Source of the DNA: Ciceribacter sp. T2.26MG-112.2
GTDB lineage: Bacteria > Pseudomonadota > Alphaproteobacteria > Rhizobiales > Rhizobiaceae
DNA: 64,000 nucleotides
Direction: 5' to 3'
Assembly (NCBI RefSeq): GCF_900492205.1
Contig: NZ_UEYQ01000002.1
Coordinates: forward strand, 62,001 to 126,000
Part shown: positions 26,012 to 34,920 of the stretch, piece by piece
Numbering within the stretch: the first letter of the stretch is position 1
Layout: the number at the start of each line of letters is the position of its first letter
Notes under the pieces: generated by a model
The model's database searches: none
The model's input: only the letters and a program-made list of their open reading frames with translations
Told to the model about the DNA's origin: nothing
Program-made: the position numbers and the translations under genes

Positions 26012-27805
26012 TCATCCCTGCAAGTCGGCCTGGCCGGACGATGCAAATATGGCGCCTCCAGGCGGCAGCGCCTTCGTCCCGGGCTCGGCCAACAGGCTGT
26101 AGAATACCTCGCCGGACGTCGTCGGGCTGGTGGCGACTTCGCGACCCAGATTGCATCGTAACTCCAGCTTGTGATTGCCAAGCCTCCAGTCCACGGCAAT
26201 GACCTTGTCGGGGGCCGGCAAAACCAATGCTTCCGTCGAGGGAAGTCTCTCCAGCATGGGCCATATCCACGAACGGCGCTTTGCCAGGAGCTCTCTCACG
26301 AATTCGCGCCAGGACGTCGATCGTGCGTCTTCGGCGAGCGGCCGTTGGAGCTTTGAGGCGAGAAACGTGGTGCGCTTATTGGGGTCCGGGGCGCGGAATT
26401 CCTTTTCATAGAGGCTTCCGCCGAAATTTCTGGCTTCTTCCATGCGCGCCTTGAGTGCGGCCTCATGAACCTCGGATGGGTAGTCGCTGAAGAAGTAGAA
26501 GCTCTGCCTGGTGCCGAACTCATCCCCCATGAAGGCCAGGGGGATCTGCGGTGATAGATAGAGCGTGGCGGTCAGCGCCTTGAGAATATCTTCTTCAACC
26601 AGGGCCGACAGCCGGTCACCCTTTAGCCGATTGCCGATCTGATCATGGTTTTGCAGGAAGTTGACGAAGCAGGTCGGCGGCAGGTGCCCGCTGGGTTCAC
26701 CATGTCGCTTGCCCTCCTTCGAGGGACGGGCCTGCCCCTGATAGATGAAGCCTTCCGCCAGGGCGGTACGGACGCCGACACTGGGCTCGGCGGCAAAATC
26801 GGCGTAGTGTCCGACGGTTTCTCCCGTCGCCAGGACGTGAACTGCATGATGAAAATCATCGTTCCATACCGCCCGGCATGAGGGAGCTCGCCCGCCTTTC
26901 CACTCCAGCGGGCTTGTAACATGGCGGGCGTCTTCGGCGACGAGATGAAGTGTCCGATACGGAAGAAGATTTCTCGCCCGATCTGCGATTTCGTCCACCA
27001 GCCACGGCTGGTCTTGTGCCACCAGCCGGTCGGCGGCGTCGAAACGGAGCCCGTCGAATCGGAAATCCGACAGCCAGTACAGAGCGTTTTCGATGAAATA
27101 GCTTCGTGTCTCCTTGCGCGAAAAGTCGGGAGCCGGTCCCCAGGGCGTGGAGTCCTTTAGAAAGAACTGCGGAGCATATTGCTCGAGCATGTTTCCGTAG
27201 ATGCCAAAGTGGTTGTAGACCACGTCTAGGATGACCATCATGCCGGCGCCATGAGCGCAGTCGACCAGGTGTTTCAGGTCATCGGGCTTGCCATAGGCGG
27301 GATGGGGCGCGTAGGCGAGCACGCCGTCATAGCCCCAGCCCCGCTCACCGTGAAAAGCGGCTACCGGCATCAGCTCGATCGCGGTGAAGCCCAGTTCGGC
27401 CAGTTCCTTCAGCTTGCGAGCAGCGGCGAGGAAGGTGCCCTCGGCGGTGAACGTACCGATATGGAGTTCGTAAGTGACGGCCTCGTGCCAGGGTCGTCCC
27501 GGCCAGTCGCGATGAATCCAGGAATAGGCTTTCGGATCTGTCACCAGGGAAGGGCCGTCAACCGTTCCTGCTTGCCATCTGGAGGCGGGGTCCGCCACTT
27601 TGCGCCCTTCCTGCGTGACGAAGCGATAGGCTTCGCCAGCGACCGGCTGGTCCAGATGGGCTTCGAACCAGCCAGTCTCGTCCCTATCCATGGGAATGGT
27701 TCGGGCGCCAATTTCCAGGGACATATGCTCGGCTGCAGGTGCCCAGATTCGGGCTTTGCCATGGCCGTTCTCCAGCAGGTGGAACCCCCACAGATCTGCG
27801 TTCAT
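26012..27805 (-). CDS. treZ: Malto-oligosyltrehalose trehalohydrolase
   Basis: GH13 hydrolase of 597 residues that releases trehalose from maltooligosyl-trehalose. It has an N-terminal CBM48-like beta-sandwich (residues 1-90) followed by the TIM barrel with DVVYNHFG, the nucleophile Asp in GLRFDAADRL, the acid Glu in LVAEDAR and NHDQIGNR. The partner enzyme TreY (maltooligosyltrehalose synthase) and debranching TreX are not in the window, so the gene is an orphan here. Some stretches are visibly less GC-rich than the surrounding genes, which could mean a separate origin. Trehalose serves as an osmotic and desiccation protectant. It converges on the aldehyde dehydrogenase gene with a 101-base gap. 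Confidence 0.93.
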   Translation of the reverse strand: MNADLWGFHLLENGHGKARIWAPAAEHMSLEIGARTIPMDRDETGWFEAHLDQPVAGEAYRFVTQEGRKVADPASRWQAGTVDGPSLVTDPKAYSWIHRDWPGRPWHEAVTYELHIGTFTAEGTFLAAARKLKELAELGFTAIELMPVAAFHGERGWGYDGVLAYAPHPAYGKPDDLKHLVDCAHGAGMMVILDVVYNHFGIYGNMLEQYAPQFFLKDSTPWGPAPDFSRKETRSYFIENALYWLSDFRFDGLRFDAADRLVAQDQPWLVDEIADRARNLLPYRTLHLVAEDARHVTSPLEWKGGRAPSCRAVWNDDFHHAVHVLATGETVGHYADFAAEPSVGVRTALAEGFIYQGQARPSKEGKRHGEPSGHLPPTCFVNFLQNHDQIGNRLKGDRLSALVEEDILKALTATLYLSPQIPLAFMGDEFGTRQSFYFFSDYPSEVHEAALKARMEEARNFGGSLYEKEFRAPDPNKRTTFLASKLQRPLAEDARSTSWREFVRELLAKRRSWIWPMLERLPSTEALVLPAPDKVIAVDWRLGNHKLELRCNLGREVATSPTTSGEVFYSLLAEPGTKALPPGGAIFASSGQADLQG

Positions 27806-28124
27806 CGTACTCCTCGAAGGCTGAGTTTTCCCGCGCCGAATGTCCTAAGATTTCAGCAACGATCCAACTCGTGACGCCCCGTCATGTTCCCCGCTGATCG
27901 GTCTAGCGATCCGAAATTCGGCCGTCCTCGGGGGCGGATCGAGCGTCTTGAATGCCGGACAGGATTTTGTGATTGGCCGACCACAGGAAAGCCGCCCCTT
28001 GCGGCTGTCTTCCCGTGTCGCGTCTTCTATAGTCGGACGGGGCGCCTCATATCGACGGGGCGCCGGGCCTGTCCGGCGGGAAGCTGGAGAAGGTGCGTGC
28101 AAACCGACATTGGGAGTGAGATAG
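27806..28124. other. 319-bp divergent intergenic region between treZ and the SDR gene
   Basis: No credible gene is visible. It must hold the divergent promoters of treZ and the gluconate 5-dehydrogenase-like gene. A short hairpin AGCCG-CCCCTTG-CGGCT lies near 27995-28011, and a GGGAGTGAG ribosome site near 28112-28120 serves the TTG start at 28125. No clear operator palindrome was found. Confidence 0.6.
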
Positions 28125-28892
28125 TTGAAGAAACCGCTGTTCAGCCTTGAAGGCAAGACCGCTCTTGTGACCGGTTCGTCGCGCGGCCTCGGACAGGCGA
28201 TCGCTACTGGTCTTGCCGAAGCCGGGGCGCGGCTGGTGCTGAACGGCATCGATGCCGATCGGCTGGCAAAGGCCGCTGACGCCATGCAGGCGCAGGGTCA
28301 TGCCGTTCTCGCCGAGCCCTTCGACGTGACCGACGAGGCAGCCGTCGTTGCGGCCTTCCAGCGTCTCGATGCCGCGGGTGTCGAAATCGATATCCTCGTC
28401 AACAATGCCGGTATCCAGGTGCGAAAGCCCCTCGTCGAGTTTCAGGCCGAGGAGTGGCGACGGGTGATCGACACGAATCTTTCGAGCGCCTTCTTTGTCG
28501 GCCGGGAGGCCGCCAAGCGGATGATCCCGCGTGGGCGCGGCAAGATCGTCAATATCGGCTCGCTGATGAGCGCCTTTGCCCGCCCGACCGTCGCTCCCTA
28601 CACGGCGGCCAAGGGCGGTATCAAGTTGTTGACGCAGGCGATGGCGGCTGAGTGGGCCGAGCACGGCATCCAGGCCAATGCCATCGGCCCCGGCTACATG
28701 CTGACCGACATGAACGAGGCGCTGACCAGCAATCCACAGTTCGACGCCTGGGTTAAGGGGCGCACGCCGTCACGGCGGTGGGGGCGTCCGGAGGAACTGG
28801 TGGGCGCTGCCGTCTTTCTTGCCTCGTCCGCTTCCGACTATGTCAACGGGCAGATCATCTATGTCGACGGCGGCATGAGCGCCGTCCTCTGA
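28125..28892 (+). CDS. idnO: Gluconate 5-dehydrogenase-like short-chain dehydrogenase
   Basis: Classical SDR of 255 residues, closest by eye to IdnO/Gno, which interconverts gluconate and 5-ketogluconate with NAD(P)H. The cofactor motif is TGSSRGLGQA, then NNAGIQVRK, the catalytic Ser is in NIGSLMSAF, and Tyr/Lys are in YTAAKGG. The start is a TTG at 28125 preceded by GGGAGTGAG; no ATG fits before the cofactor motif. It stands alone with no idonate genes nearby, so a related sugar-acid substrate is possible. It converges on msrA. Confidence 0.8.
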   Translation: MKKPLFSLEGKTALVTGSSRGLGQAIATGLAEAGARLVLNGIDADRLAKAADAMQAQGHAVLAEPFDVTDEAAVVAAFQRLDAAGVEIDILVNNAGIQVRKPLVEFQAEEWRRVIDTNLSSAFFVGREAAKRMIPRGRGKIVNIGSLMSAFARPTVAPYTAAKGGIKLLTQAMAAEWAEHGIQANAIGPGYMLTDMNEALTSNPQFDAWVKGRTPSRRWGRPEELVGAAVFLASSASDYVNGQIIYVDGGMSAVL

Positions 28893-28902
28893 CACACAGA
28901 AG

Positions 28903-28930
28903 CGCCGCCGAACCTGAGGTGTCGGCGGCG
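28903..28930. terminator. Hairpin between convergent idnO and msrA
   Basis: CGCCGCCGA (28903-28911) and TCGGCGGCG (28922-28930) are exact inverted copies around a 10-base loop, just after the SDR stop and before the msrA stop. Its position between convergent genes fits a two-way terminator, but no T-run follows on either strand. Confidence 0.45.
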
Positions 28931-28952
28931 TCGATGATGTCGGCCTGACCTG

Positions 28953-29462
28953 TCAGGCGGCGCGGCGGGGCAGTTTCCAGTTCGGCCGCGGGAAATGGCA
29001 GGTATAGCCGTTCGGAATACGTTCCAGGTAGTCCTGGTGCTCCGGCTCCGCTTCCCAGAAATCGCCGACCGGCTCGACCTCGGTCACCACCTTGCCGGGC
29101 CAGAGGCCCGACGCGTTGACGTCGGCAATGGTGTCGTGGGCGACCTGCTTCTGCTCGTCGCTGGTGTAGTAGATCGCCGAGCGATAGCTCATGCCGACGT
29201 CGTTGCCCTGGCGGTTGGGCGTAGTCGGATCATGGATCTGGAAAAAGAATTCCAGAAGGTCGCGGTAACTGATCTTCGCCGGGTCGAAGGTGATCTCGAT
29301 GCCTTCGGCATGGGTGCCGTGGTTGCGGTAGGTGGCGTTGGCCACGTCGCCGCCGGTGTAACCGACGCGGGTGGCGAGGACGCCCGGCATTCTGCGGATC
29401 AGTTGCTGCATGCCCCAGAAGCATCCGCCAGCCAGTACGGCGCGTTCGGTGTTTGTCGTCAT
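28953..29462 (-). CDS. msrA: Peptide methionine sulfoxide reductase MsrA
   Basis: Repairs methionine-S-sulfoxide in proteins using thioredoxin; cytoplasmic, 169 residues. The catalytic cysteine is Cys14 in AGGCFWG, followed by the family markers [15 protein letters not shown] and [12 protein letters not shown] further cysteine near the C-terminus ([14 protein letters not shown]) may be the resolving residue. It is not part of the adjacent sugar-acid operon: a strong stem-loop separates them. Confidence 0.95.
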   Translation of the reverse strand: MTTNTERAVLAGGCFWGMQQLIRRMPGVLATRVGYTGGDVANATYRNHGTHAEGIEITFDPAKISYRDLLEFFFQIHDPTTPNRQGNDVGMSYRSAIYYTSDEQKQVAHDTIADVNASGLWPGKVVTEVEPVGDFWEAEPEHQDYLERIPNGYTCHFPRPNWKLPRRAA

Positions 29463-29502
29463 GCCATCCTCCTTCGGGTGTGGGTTCCGCTCTTAGATGG
29501 GG

Positions 29503-29538
29503 CTCGCGGCCCGCAAGGTCAAACCGGCGGGCCGCGAG
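29503..29538. terminator. Strong stem-loop after the sugar-acid dehydratase gene
   Basis: CTCGCGGCCCGC (29503-29514) pairs perfectly with GCGGGCCGCGAG (29527-29538). It lies 47 bases beyond the dehydratase stop on the minus strand. Its GC-rich 12-bp stem would end or stabilise that transcript. The T-run expected of a classical intrinsic terminator is missing. Confidence 0.5.
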
Positions 29539-29584
29539 GAACGAGGGTGTGATCGGGGATCGGTTTCCCGCGATCGAACCGGCG

Positions 29585-31369
29585 TCAGTGGTTGTGGCGC
29601 GGCGGCGTCTTCGCCAGTTGGCGGAATTCGTCCGCGCCCTTGATCGTCGCTCCCTCGGAGAGCTGTGTGACCGTCTGGCGGTAGATGCGCTGCCACGGGG
29701 TCGCGTCAGCCGGCACCTTGGGGATGCCCTCACCCTTGCGGCGGGCGATTTCCGCCTCGTCCACCAGCATGTTGCAAAGACCCTGGTTGAAGTCGATGCG
29801 GATGATGTCGCCGGTTCGCACCCAGGCGAGCCCGCCGCCGGCCGCACTTTCCGGCGAGGCGTTGAGGATCGAAGGGCTGTCGGCCGTGCCGGACTGGCGG
29901 CCGTCGCCGATCGTCGGCAGGCTCATGATGCCTTTTTTCAGCAGGTGATCCGGTGGCTGCATGTTGACCACTTCGGCCGAGCCCGGCCAGCCCATGGGGC
30001 CTGCGCCGCGGATCACCAGGATGGTGTTCTCGTCGATATCCAGGGCGGGATCGTTGATGCGGGCGTGATAGTCTTCCGAACCGTCGAAGACGACTGCCTT
30101 GCCTTCGAACACGCCTTCACGGCCCGGCTCCTGCAGGTAGCGCTCGCGGAAGCCCTCCGATACGACGCTCATCTTCATGATGGCGAAGTCGAACAGATTG
30201 CCCTTGAGCACCAGGAAGCCGGCGCGTTCGCGCATCGGGGCGTCATAGGGCTTGATGACTTCGCGGTCTTCCGATTCGCGGCCTTCAAGGTTCTCGGCCA
30301 TGGTCTTGCCGGTGACCGTCGGACAGGAGCCGTCGAGCTTGCCGGCCTTCAACAGTTCCCACATGATCGCCGGTACGCCACCGGCGCGGTGGAAGCGTTC
30401 GCCGAGATAGGCGCCGGCCGGCTGGATGTTGGCGAGCAGCGGAATGTCGAAGCCGTGGACCTGCCAGTCGTCGGGATGAAGCTCGACGCCGGCGTGCTTG
30501 GCCATGGCCGCGAGATGCGGCTGGGCATTGGTGGAGCCGCCGATTGCCGAATTGACCCGGATGGCGTTGAGGAAGGCCGAGCGCGTCAAAATGTCGGACG
30601 GCTTGATGTCCTGGAGGACCAGTTCGACCGCACGGCGACCGGTGCGATAGGCCATCTGGCCGCGTTCGCGATAGGCGGCCGGAATGGCGGCGCAGCCGGT
30701 CAGCGACATGCCGAGCGCCTCGGCCATGGCGTTCATCGTCGAGGCCGTGCCCATGGTGTTGCAGTGGCCGACCGAGGGCGCCGAATCGAGCGCCGCCTCG
30801 AGGAATTCCTCGCGGGTGATCTCGCCGGCGGCGAACTTGCGGCGCGAACGCCAGATCACGGTGCCGGAGCCGACGAGGTCGCCGTCATGCCAGCCGTCGA
30901 GCATCGGCCCGCCGGAGAAGACGATGGCCGGCAGGTCGACGGTCGAGGCGGCCATCAGGGCCGACGGGGTGGTCTTGTCGCAGCCGGTGGTGAGGATGAC
31001 GCCATCGAGCGGGTAGCCGTAGAGGATTTCGACGAGGCCGAGATAGGCGAGGTTGCGGTCGAGCGCCGCGGTCGGGCGCTTGCAGTTCTCGAACAACGGA
31101 TGGGTCGGGAATTCGATCGGGATGCCGCCGGCGTCGCGAATGCCGTCGCGCAGGCGCTTGGCGAGGTCGAGATGGTGGCGGTTGCAGGGGTTGAGGTCGC
31201 TGCCGGATTGGGCAATGCCGATGATCGGCTTGCCCGAGCGCAACTCTTCCGGCGTCGTGCCGTAGTTCATGAAACGCTCGAGATAGAGCGCGGTCAGGTC
31301 GAGGTGGTCGGGATTGTCGAACCAGTCCTGCGAGCGCAGGCGGCGGGGCTTGTTCTTGTCGTCGCTCAT
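29585..31369 (-). CDS. xylD: D-xylonate / L-arabonate dehydratase (IlvD/Edd family)
   Basis: Iron-sulfur, Mg-dependent dehydratase that removes water from C5 aldonic acids to give 2-keto-3-deoxypentonate, the entry step of the Weimberg-type pathway. It has 594 residues, matching XylD of Caulobacter and arabonate dehydratase of Rhizobium in length and in long shared stretches, including the opening RSQDWFDNPDH and the terminal PRHNH. Cluster cysteines are in NPCNRHH, TTGCDKTTPS and GHCNTMGTAS. The start overlaps the upstream dehydrogenase by ATGA. It is the third gene of an operon whose promoter region carries a GntR-type operator. Xylonate and arabonate cannot be separated from the sequence. 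Confidence 0.87.
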   Translation of the reverse strand: MSDDKNKPRRLRSQDWFDNPDHLDLTALYLERFMNYGTTPEELRSGKPIIGIAQSGSDLNPCNRHHLDLAKRLRDGIRDAGGIPIEFPTHPLFENCKRPTAALDRNLAYLGLVEILYGYPLDGVILTTGCDKTTPSALMAASTVDLPAIVFSGGPMLDGWHDGDLVGSGTVIWRSRRKFAAGEITREEFLEAALDSAPSVGHCNTMGTASTMNAMAEALGMSLTGCAAIPAAYRERGQMAYRTGRRAVELVLQDIKPSDILTRSAFLNAIRVNSAIGGSTNAQPHLAAMAKHAGVELHPDDWQVHGFDIPLLANIQPAGAYLGERFHRAGGVPAIMWELLKAGKLDGSCPTVTGKTMAENLEGRESEDREVIKPYDAPMRERAGFLVLKGNLFDFAIMKMSVVSEGFRERYLQEPGREGVFEGKAVVFDGSEDYHARINDPALDIDENTILVIRGAGPMGWPGSAEVVNMQPPDHLLKKGIMSLPTIGDGRQSGTADSPSILNASPESAAGGGLAWVRTGDIIRIDFNQGLCNMLVDEAEIARRKGEGIPKVPADATPWQRIYRQTVTQLSEGATIKGADEFRQLAKTPPRHNH

Positions 31370-32283
31370 AATTTTTCCTCACCCATGCGCTGATTGATCT
31401 TTTCGAGATGCAGCAGAAGACCACTATGATCGGTATCGCCGCCGCCGTCTGCGACGAAATCGCGGAACTCGTCGCGTATCATGGCGGTCAGTGGCAGGTC
31501 GAGACTGAACAGGTCCGCCATTGCGGCGACCGCGTCGAGATCCTTCAGTTGCAGCCGCGAAGGGCCGCCCGGAGCGAAGCTGCGGTTCACCATGCGGCCA
31601 CCATGCAGATCGAGGATGCGGCTTTCGGCAAAGCCGCCGCGGATCGCCTCGCGGAATTTCTCGCGGCTGGCGCCACCGGCCTCGACCAGGATCATCGCTT
31701 CGGCGACGGCACCGATGGTGATCGCGACGATCTGCTGGTTGGCGAGCTTGCAGATCTGCCCGGCGCCGGAGGGGCCGACATGGGTGACGCGGCCAAGCGC
31801 TGCAAAGACCTTGGCGAGGCTTTCGACGATTGCGGCATCGCCGCCCGCCATGATGGCGAGCGTACCCGCCTCGGCGCCCACCACCCCGCCGGATACCGGC
31901 GCATCGATGTGGTGCACCTGCTGCTGCCGAAGCGCTTCTGCATGCTCGCGGGCGATCGGCGGGGCGATCGATGACGTGTCGACGACGATTGCACCGGGTT
32001 TCAGCAGGCCGGCAACGCCCTGGTTGAACAGCACGTCGGTGACTGCCTTGCCGTCGCTCAGCATGGTGAAGACGATATCGGCGCCCCGGACGGCATCCGC
32101 TGCGGAGGCGGCAACGGCAGCGCCTTCAACGGACAACGCTTCGGCCTTGGACCGGTCGCGATTCCAGACGGTGACGGGGAAGCCTGCCTTGAGAAGCCGC
32201 CGCGCCATCGGCGCGCCCATCAGCCCGGTGCCGAGAAAGGCGATCTGGCGCGGTTTGGCGCCGGCACGGTCGGAAAGGGTCAC
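31366..32283 (-). CDS. 3-hydroxyisobutyrate dehydrogenase-family NAD(P) oxidoreductase
   Basis: Beta-hydroxyacid dehydrogenase of 305 residues. The N-terminal Rossmann motif is FLGTGLMGAPMA, followed by the substrate motif DAPVSGGVVGAEAGTL and the catalytic Lys in GAGQICKLANQQ. The family includes tartronate semialdehyde reductase and L-threonate dehydrogenase (LtnD); the DenD-like neighbour makes an acid-sugar role more likely than valine degradation. The start is a GTG at 32283 that overlaps the upstream stop (GTGA). No semialdehyde-producing enzyme is nearby that would specify the substrate. Confidence 0.83.
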   Translation of the reverse strand: MTLSDRAGAKPRQIAFLGTGLMGAPMARRLLKAGFPVTVWNRDRSKAEALSVEGAAVAASAADAVRGADIVFTMLSDGKAVTDVLFNQGVAGLLKPGAIVVDTSSIAPPIAREHAEALRQQQVHHIDAPVSGGVVGAEAGTLAIMAGGDAAIVESLAKVFAALGRVTHVGPSGAGQICKLANQQIVAITIGAVAEAMILVEAGGASREKFREAIRGGFAESRILDLHGGRMVNRSFAPGGPSRLQLKDLDAVAAMADLFSLDLPLTAMIRDEFRDFVADGGGDTDHSGLLLHLEKINQRMGEEKL

Positions 32284-33263
32284 AGCTTGCCCCCCAGTTC
32301 GTCTTCGATATGCACGCGGATGATCTCGTCGAACGAGGCTTCGGCGGTGAAGCCGAGTTCGCGAGCGCGTTTGGCCTCGAAGCCGGGGGCCCAGCCGGCG
32401 CACATGCGCATGATCATCTCATCGGGTTCGCGGCGAATGAGCTTGACGGCCTTTTCGCCGGCAATGCGACGAAGCGCCTCGATCTGTTCGCCCACGGTGG
32501 CGCTCAAGCCCGGCATGGAGAGGTTGCGGCGCGGGCCGACCGTGTCGACGTCGATGGTCGCGCCGTGGATGAGGAAGCCCACCGCCGAGCGGGGTGAGGC
32601 ATGCCAGTGGCGCACGTCGTCGGAGACGGGAAGCACGGCTTCCTGGCCGACCAGCGGCTCGCGCAGGATGTTGGAGAAGAAGCCGGAGGCGGCCTTGTTC
32701 GGCTTGCCGGGGCGAATGCAGATCGTCGGAAGACGGATGCCGATGCCGTCGAAGAAGCCGCGGCGCGAATAATCGGACAGCAGGAGCTCGCAGATGGCCT
32801 TCTGGGTGCCGTAGCTGGTGAGCGGCGTGGTGTGGAATTCGTCGGGGATCGGATAGGGCAGGGGCGCGCCGAAGACGGCGATCGACGAGGTGAAGACGAC
32901 CCTCGGCTTGTAGCCCTCCTTGCCGTTGGCAATGCGGATGGCGTCGAACAGATAGCGCGTGCCGTCGAGATTGATGCGGTAGCCTTTCTCGAAATCGAGC
33001 TCGGCCTCGCCGGAGACGATGGCCGCCAGATGGAAGACCACATCGGGACGGCCGGCAATCAGGCGGTCCGCTTCGCCTGGCGCCGAGAGGTCGACGGTTT
33101 CGAGCGTGACCTTGCCGGAAAAGCCAGCCGGAGCTTCAGGCGTGACGACATCGACCAGGGTCATGGCATCGATCGTCTTGCCGCCGAGCGCGCCGTTGCG
33201 GGTCAGCCGATCGGCGAGTTTACGACCAACCATGCCGGCTGCGCCGATAATCAGGATATGCAT
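32280..33263 (-). CDS. denD: D-erythronate dehydrogenase-like NAD-dependent epimerase/dehydratase family protein
   Basis: Extended SDR of 327 residues, first gene of the dehydratase operon. It has the Rossmann motif GAAGMVGRKLADRL and the catalytic Tyr/Lys in SYGTQKAICE. The architecture and motifs (VFTSSIAVFGAPLPYPIPD, GFFDGIGIRLPTICIRPG) match DenD, which oxidises D-erythronate to 2-keto-D-erythronate. The usual DenD pathway partners (OtnK-type kinase, OtnC decarboxylase, OtnI isomerase) are not in the window. It may therefore act on a different acid sugar or supply a pathway encoded elsewhere. Confidence 0.82.
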   Translation of the reverse strand: MHILIIGAAGMVGRKLADRLTRNGALGGKTIDAMTLVDVVTPEAPAGFSGKVTLETVDLSAPGEADRLIAGRPDVVFHLAAIVSGEAELDFEKGYRINLDGTRYLFDAIRIANGKEGYKPRVVFTSSIAVFGAPLPYPIPDEFHTTPLTSYGTQKAICELLLSDYSRRGFFDGIGIRLPTICIRPGKPNKAASGFFSNILREPLVGQEAVLPVSDDVRHWHASPRSAVGFLIHGATIDVDTVGPRRNLSMPGLSATVGEQIEALRRIAGEKAVKLIRREPDEMIMRMCAGWAPGFEAKRARELGFTAEASFDEIIRVHIEDELGGKL

Positions 33264-33335
33264 GGATTTTCCTCCTCCTGCGGGCCGCTCCAGTCAAGCT
33301 TGGACAAAAGACAGGCCACTGAAAACAAATATTGT

Positions 33336-33354
33336 AAGGTTGTCTGATAACCTT
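33336..33354. promoter_or_regulatory. GntR-type operator in the divergent denD / FAD-oxidase promoter region
   Basis: AAGGTTGTCTGATAACCTT is a 19-bp palindrome with one mismatched pair, centred on a near FadR/FCD-type core (TTGTCTGATAA). On the reverse strand it contains GTTATCAGAC, one base different from GTTGTCAGAC found before the XylX-type gene and before the SDR gene. The gap 33264-33439 holds no gene. Confidence 0.72.
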
Positions 33355-33439
33355 ATATGATGGGTTTGAAAACACAATTATTGGCAATGTCGCCGCGCGC
33401 CTCAATTGCGAAGTTCTGCGGCCAACGGAGAATGCGATC

Positions 33440-34888
33440 TTGAGCGAACGGGGCGAGGCGGTGGTGGTGTCGGGTGACCAGCAGGAGGCGCTTCGCCGGG
33501 CGCTGGGGCCGGACATGGTGCTGGTCGGCGATGAGGTCGCACGTTATTGCCGGGACTGGCATGGCGATGTGGCGACCGGCGCGGTTGCCGTGCTGCGGCC
33601 TCGCACGACCGAGCAGGTCGCCGACGCCGTGCGGGCCTGCGTTTCGCTCGGCCTTTCCATAGTGCCGCAGGGCGGCAATACCGGTCTCGTGCTCGGCGCG
33701 ACGCCGGACCAGCCCGAACGCCAGGTGGTGATCAGCCTCGAGCGCATGGCCCAGATCCGACGCATCGACGCAGACGATTTCTCCGCCGTGGTCGAAGCGG
33801 GCTGCATCCTTTCGGAATTCAAGGATGCCGTGGCGCGTCAGGGCATGTTCTTTCCGTTGGCGCTCGGCGCGCAAGGGTCCTGCCGGATCGGCGGCAATGT
33901 CTCGACCAATGCCGGTGGCATCAACGTGTTGCGCTATGGCATGACGCGCGAACTGGTGCTCGGCCTCGAGGTCGTCCTGCCCGACGGCACGATCTTCGAC
34001 GGACTGTCGACGCTGCGCAAGGACAATCGCGGCATCGATCTGAAGCAGATATTCATCGGCGCGGAAGGAACATTGGGGATCATCACGGCGGTCTCCGTCA
34101 AGCTCATGCCCCAGCCGGACCAGGTCGCGACGGCGCTTGTTGGCCTCAACGCGCTGGACGACGTCATTTCCCTGTATCGCCGGGCCCGCCGCGATTGCTG
34201 CGACCTGCTCTCGGCCTTCGAGTTCATGCCGCCGCTGGCCTTCGTCCTGGCGCGCGAGGCGATCCCCGATCTCGCCATGCCGATGGCAGGCGACTATCCG
34301 GCCTATGCGCTGATGGAAATCTCCGGATCCGGGCTGGTCGACATTGCCGACCTGATGGAGCGCTTCCTCGGGGGCGTGATGGAAGAGGGGCTGGTCGCCG
34401 ACGGCGTCATCGCCACATCGGAAAGCCAGGCGCGCAATCTCTGGCTCTTCCGTGAAGGAATGAACGAGGGCCAGGCCAAAAGGGGGCCGCATCTGCGCAC
34501 GGATATCTCCGTGCCCCTGTCGCGGCTTGCCGATTTCGTCCGCGATGCCGAGGCGGCGGTGGCCGAGGCGCTGCCGGATTGTGTCAGCGTCTCCTACGGC
34601 CACGTCGGTGACGGCAATGTCCACTTGAACGTGCTGCCGCCCGCAGGTCTCTCCCCCCAGGAATGCGCCGCGCAGATCTATGCCGCGAAGGGGGCGATCA
34701 ATGCCGTGCTTGACACCTACCAGGGCTCGATCAGTGCAGAGCATGGCATTGGACGGTTGAAGAAGGCGGATTTCGAGGCCCGCTTGCCGGCGGTTCGGCG
34801 CAAGCTGCTGACGGCGCTGAAGGGAGCGGTCGATCCGACTTTCGTCATGAATCCGGGTTGCCAATTGAACTTTGTGGACAATTCGTAG
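33440..34888 (+). CDS. GlcD/D-2-hydroxyacid dehydrogenase-like FAD-binding oxidase
   Basis: FAD enzyme of 482 residues (FAD_binding_4 plus the GlcD C-terminal domain). The flavin-binding stretch includes VPQGGNTGLVLGA and LSTNAGGINVLRYG-type sequence, and the C-terminal YGHVGDGNVHLNV with EHGIGRLKK is typical of D-2-hydroxyglutarate, D-lactate and glycolate dehydrogenases. The start is a TTG at 33440 with GGAG 9 bases upstream; the nearby ATG at 33432 hits a stop immediately. It diverges from the denD operon and is followed by a GntR gene. It could oxidise glycolate or lactate released from sugar-acid breakdown, which is inference. Confidence 0.85.
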   Translation: MSERGEAVVVSGDQQEALRRALGPDMVLVGDEVARYCRDWHGDVATGAVAVLRPRTTEQVADAVRACVSLGLSIVPQGGNTGLVLGATPDQPERQVVISLERMAQIRRIDADDFSAVVEAGCILSEFKDAVARQGMFFPLALGAQGSCRIGGNVSTNAGGINVLRYGMTRELVLGLEVVLPDGTIFDGLSTLRKDNRGIDLKQIFIGAEGTLGIITAVSVKLMPQPDQVATALVGLNALDDVISLYRRARRDCCDLLSAFEFMPPLAFVLAREAIPDLAMPMAGDYPAYALMEISGSGLVDIADLMERFLGGVMEEGLVADGVIATSESQARNLWLFREGMNEGQAKRGPHLRTDISVPLSRLADFVRDAEAAVAEALPDCVSVSYGHVGDGNVHLNVLPPAGLSPQECAAQIYAAKGAINAVLDTYQGSISAEHGIGRLKKADFEARLPAVRRKLLTALKGAVDPTFVMNPGCQLNFVDNS

Positions 34889-34920
34889 ACAAACGCCGGA
34901 GACGGCCAGGAGGGGGCGGC

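Noticed and set aside
29453-31393. 646-residue plus-strand frame opposite the dehydratase gene
   Set aside because: Shadow frame; the minus-strand protein is a clear IlvD/Edd-family enzyme.
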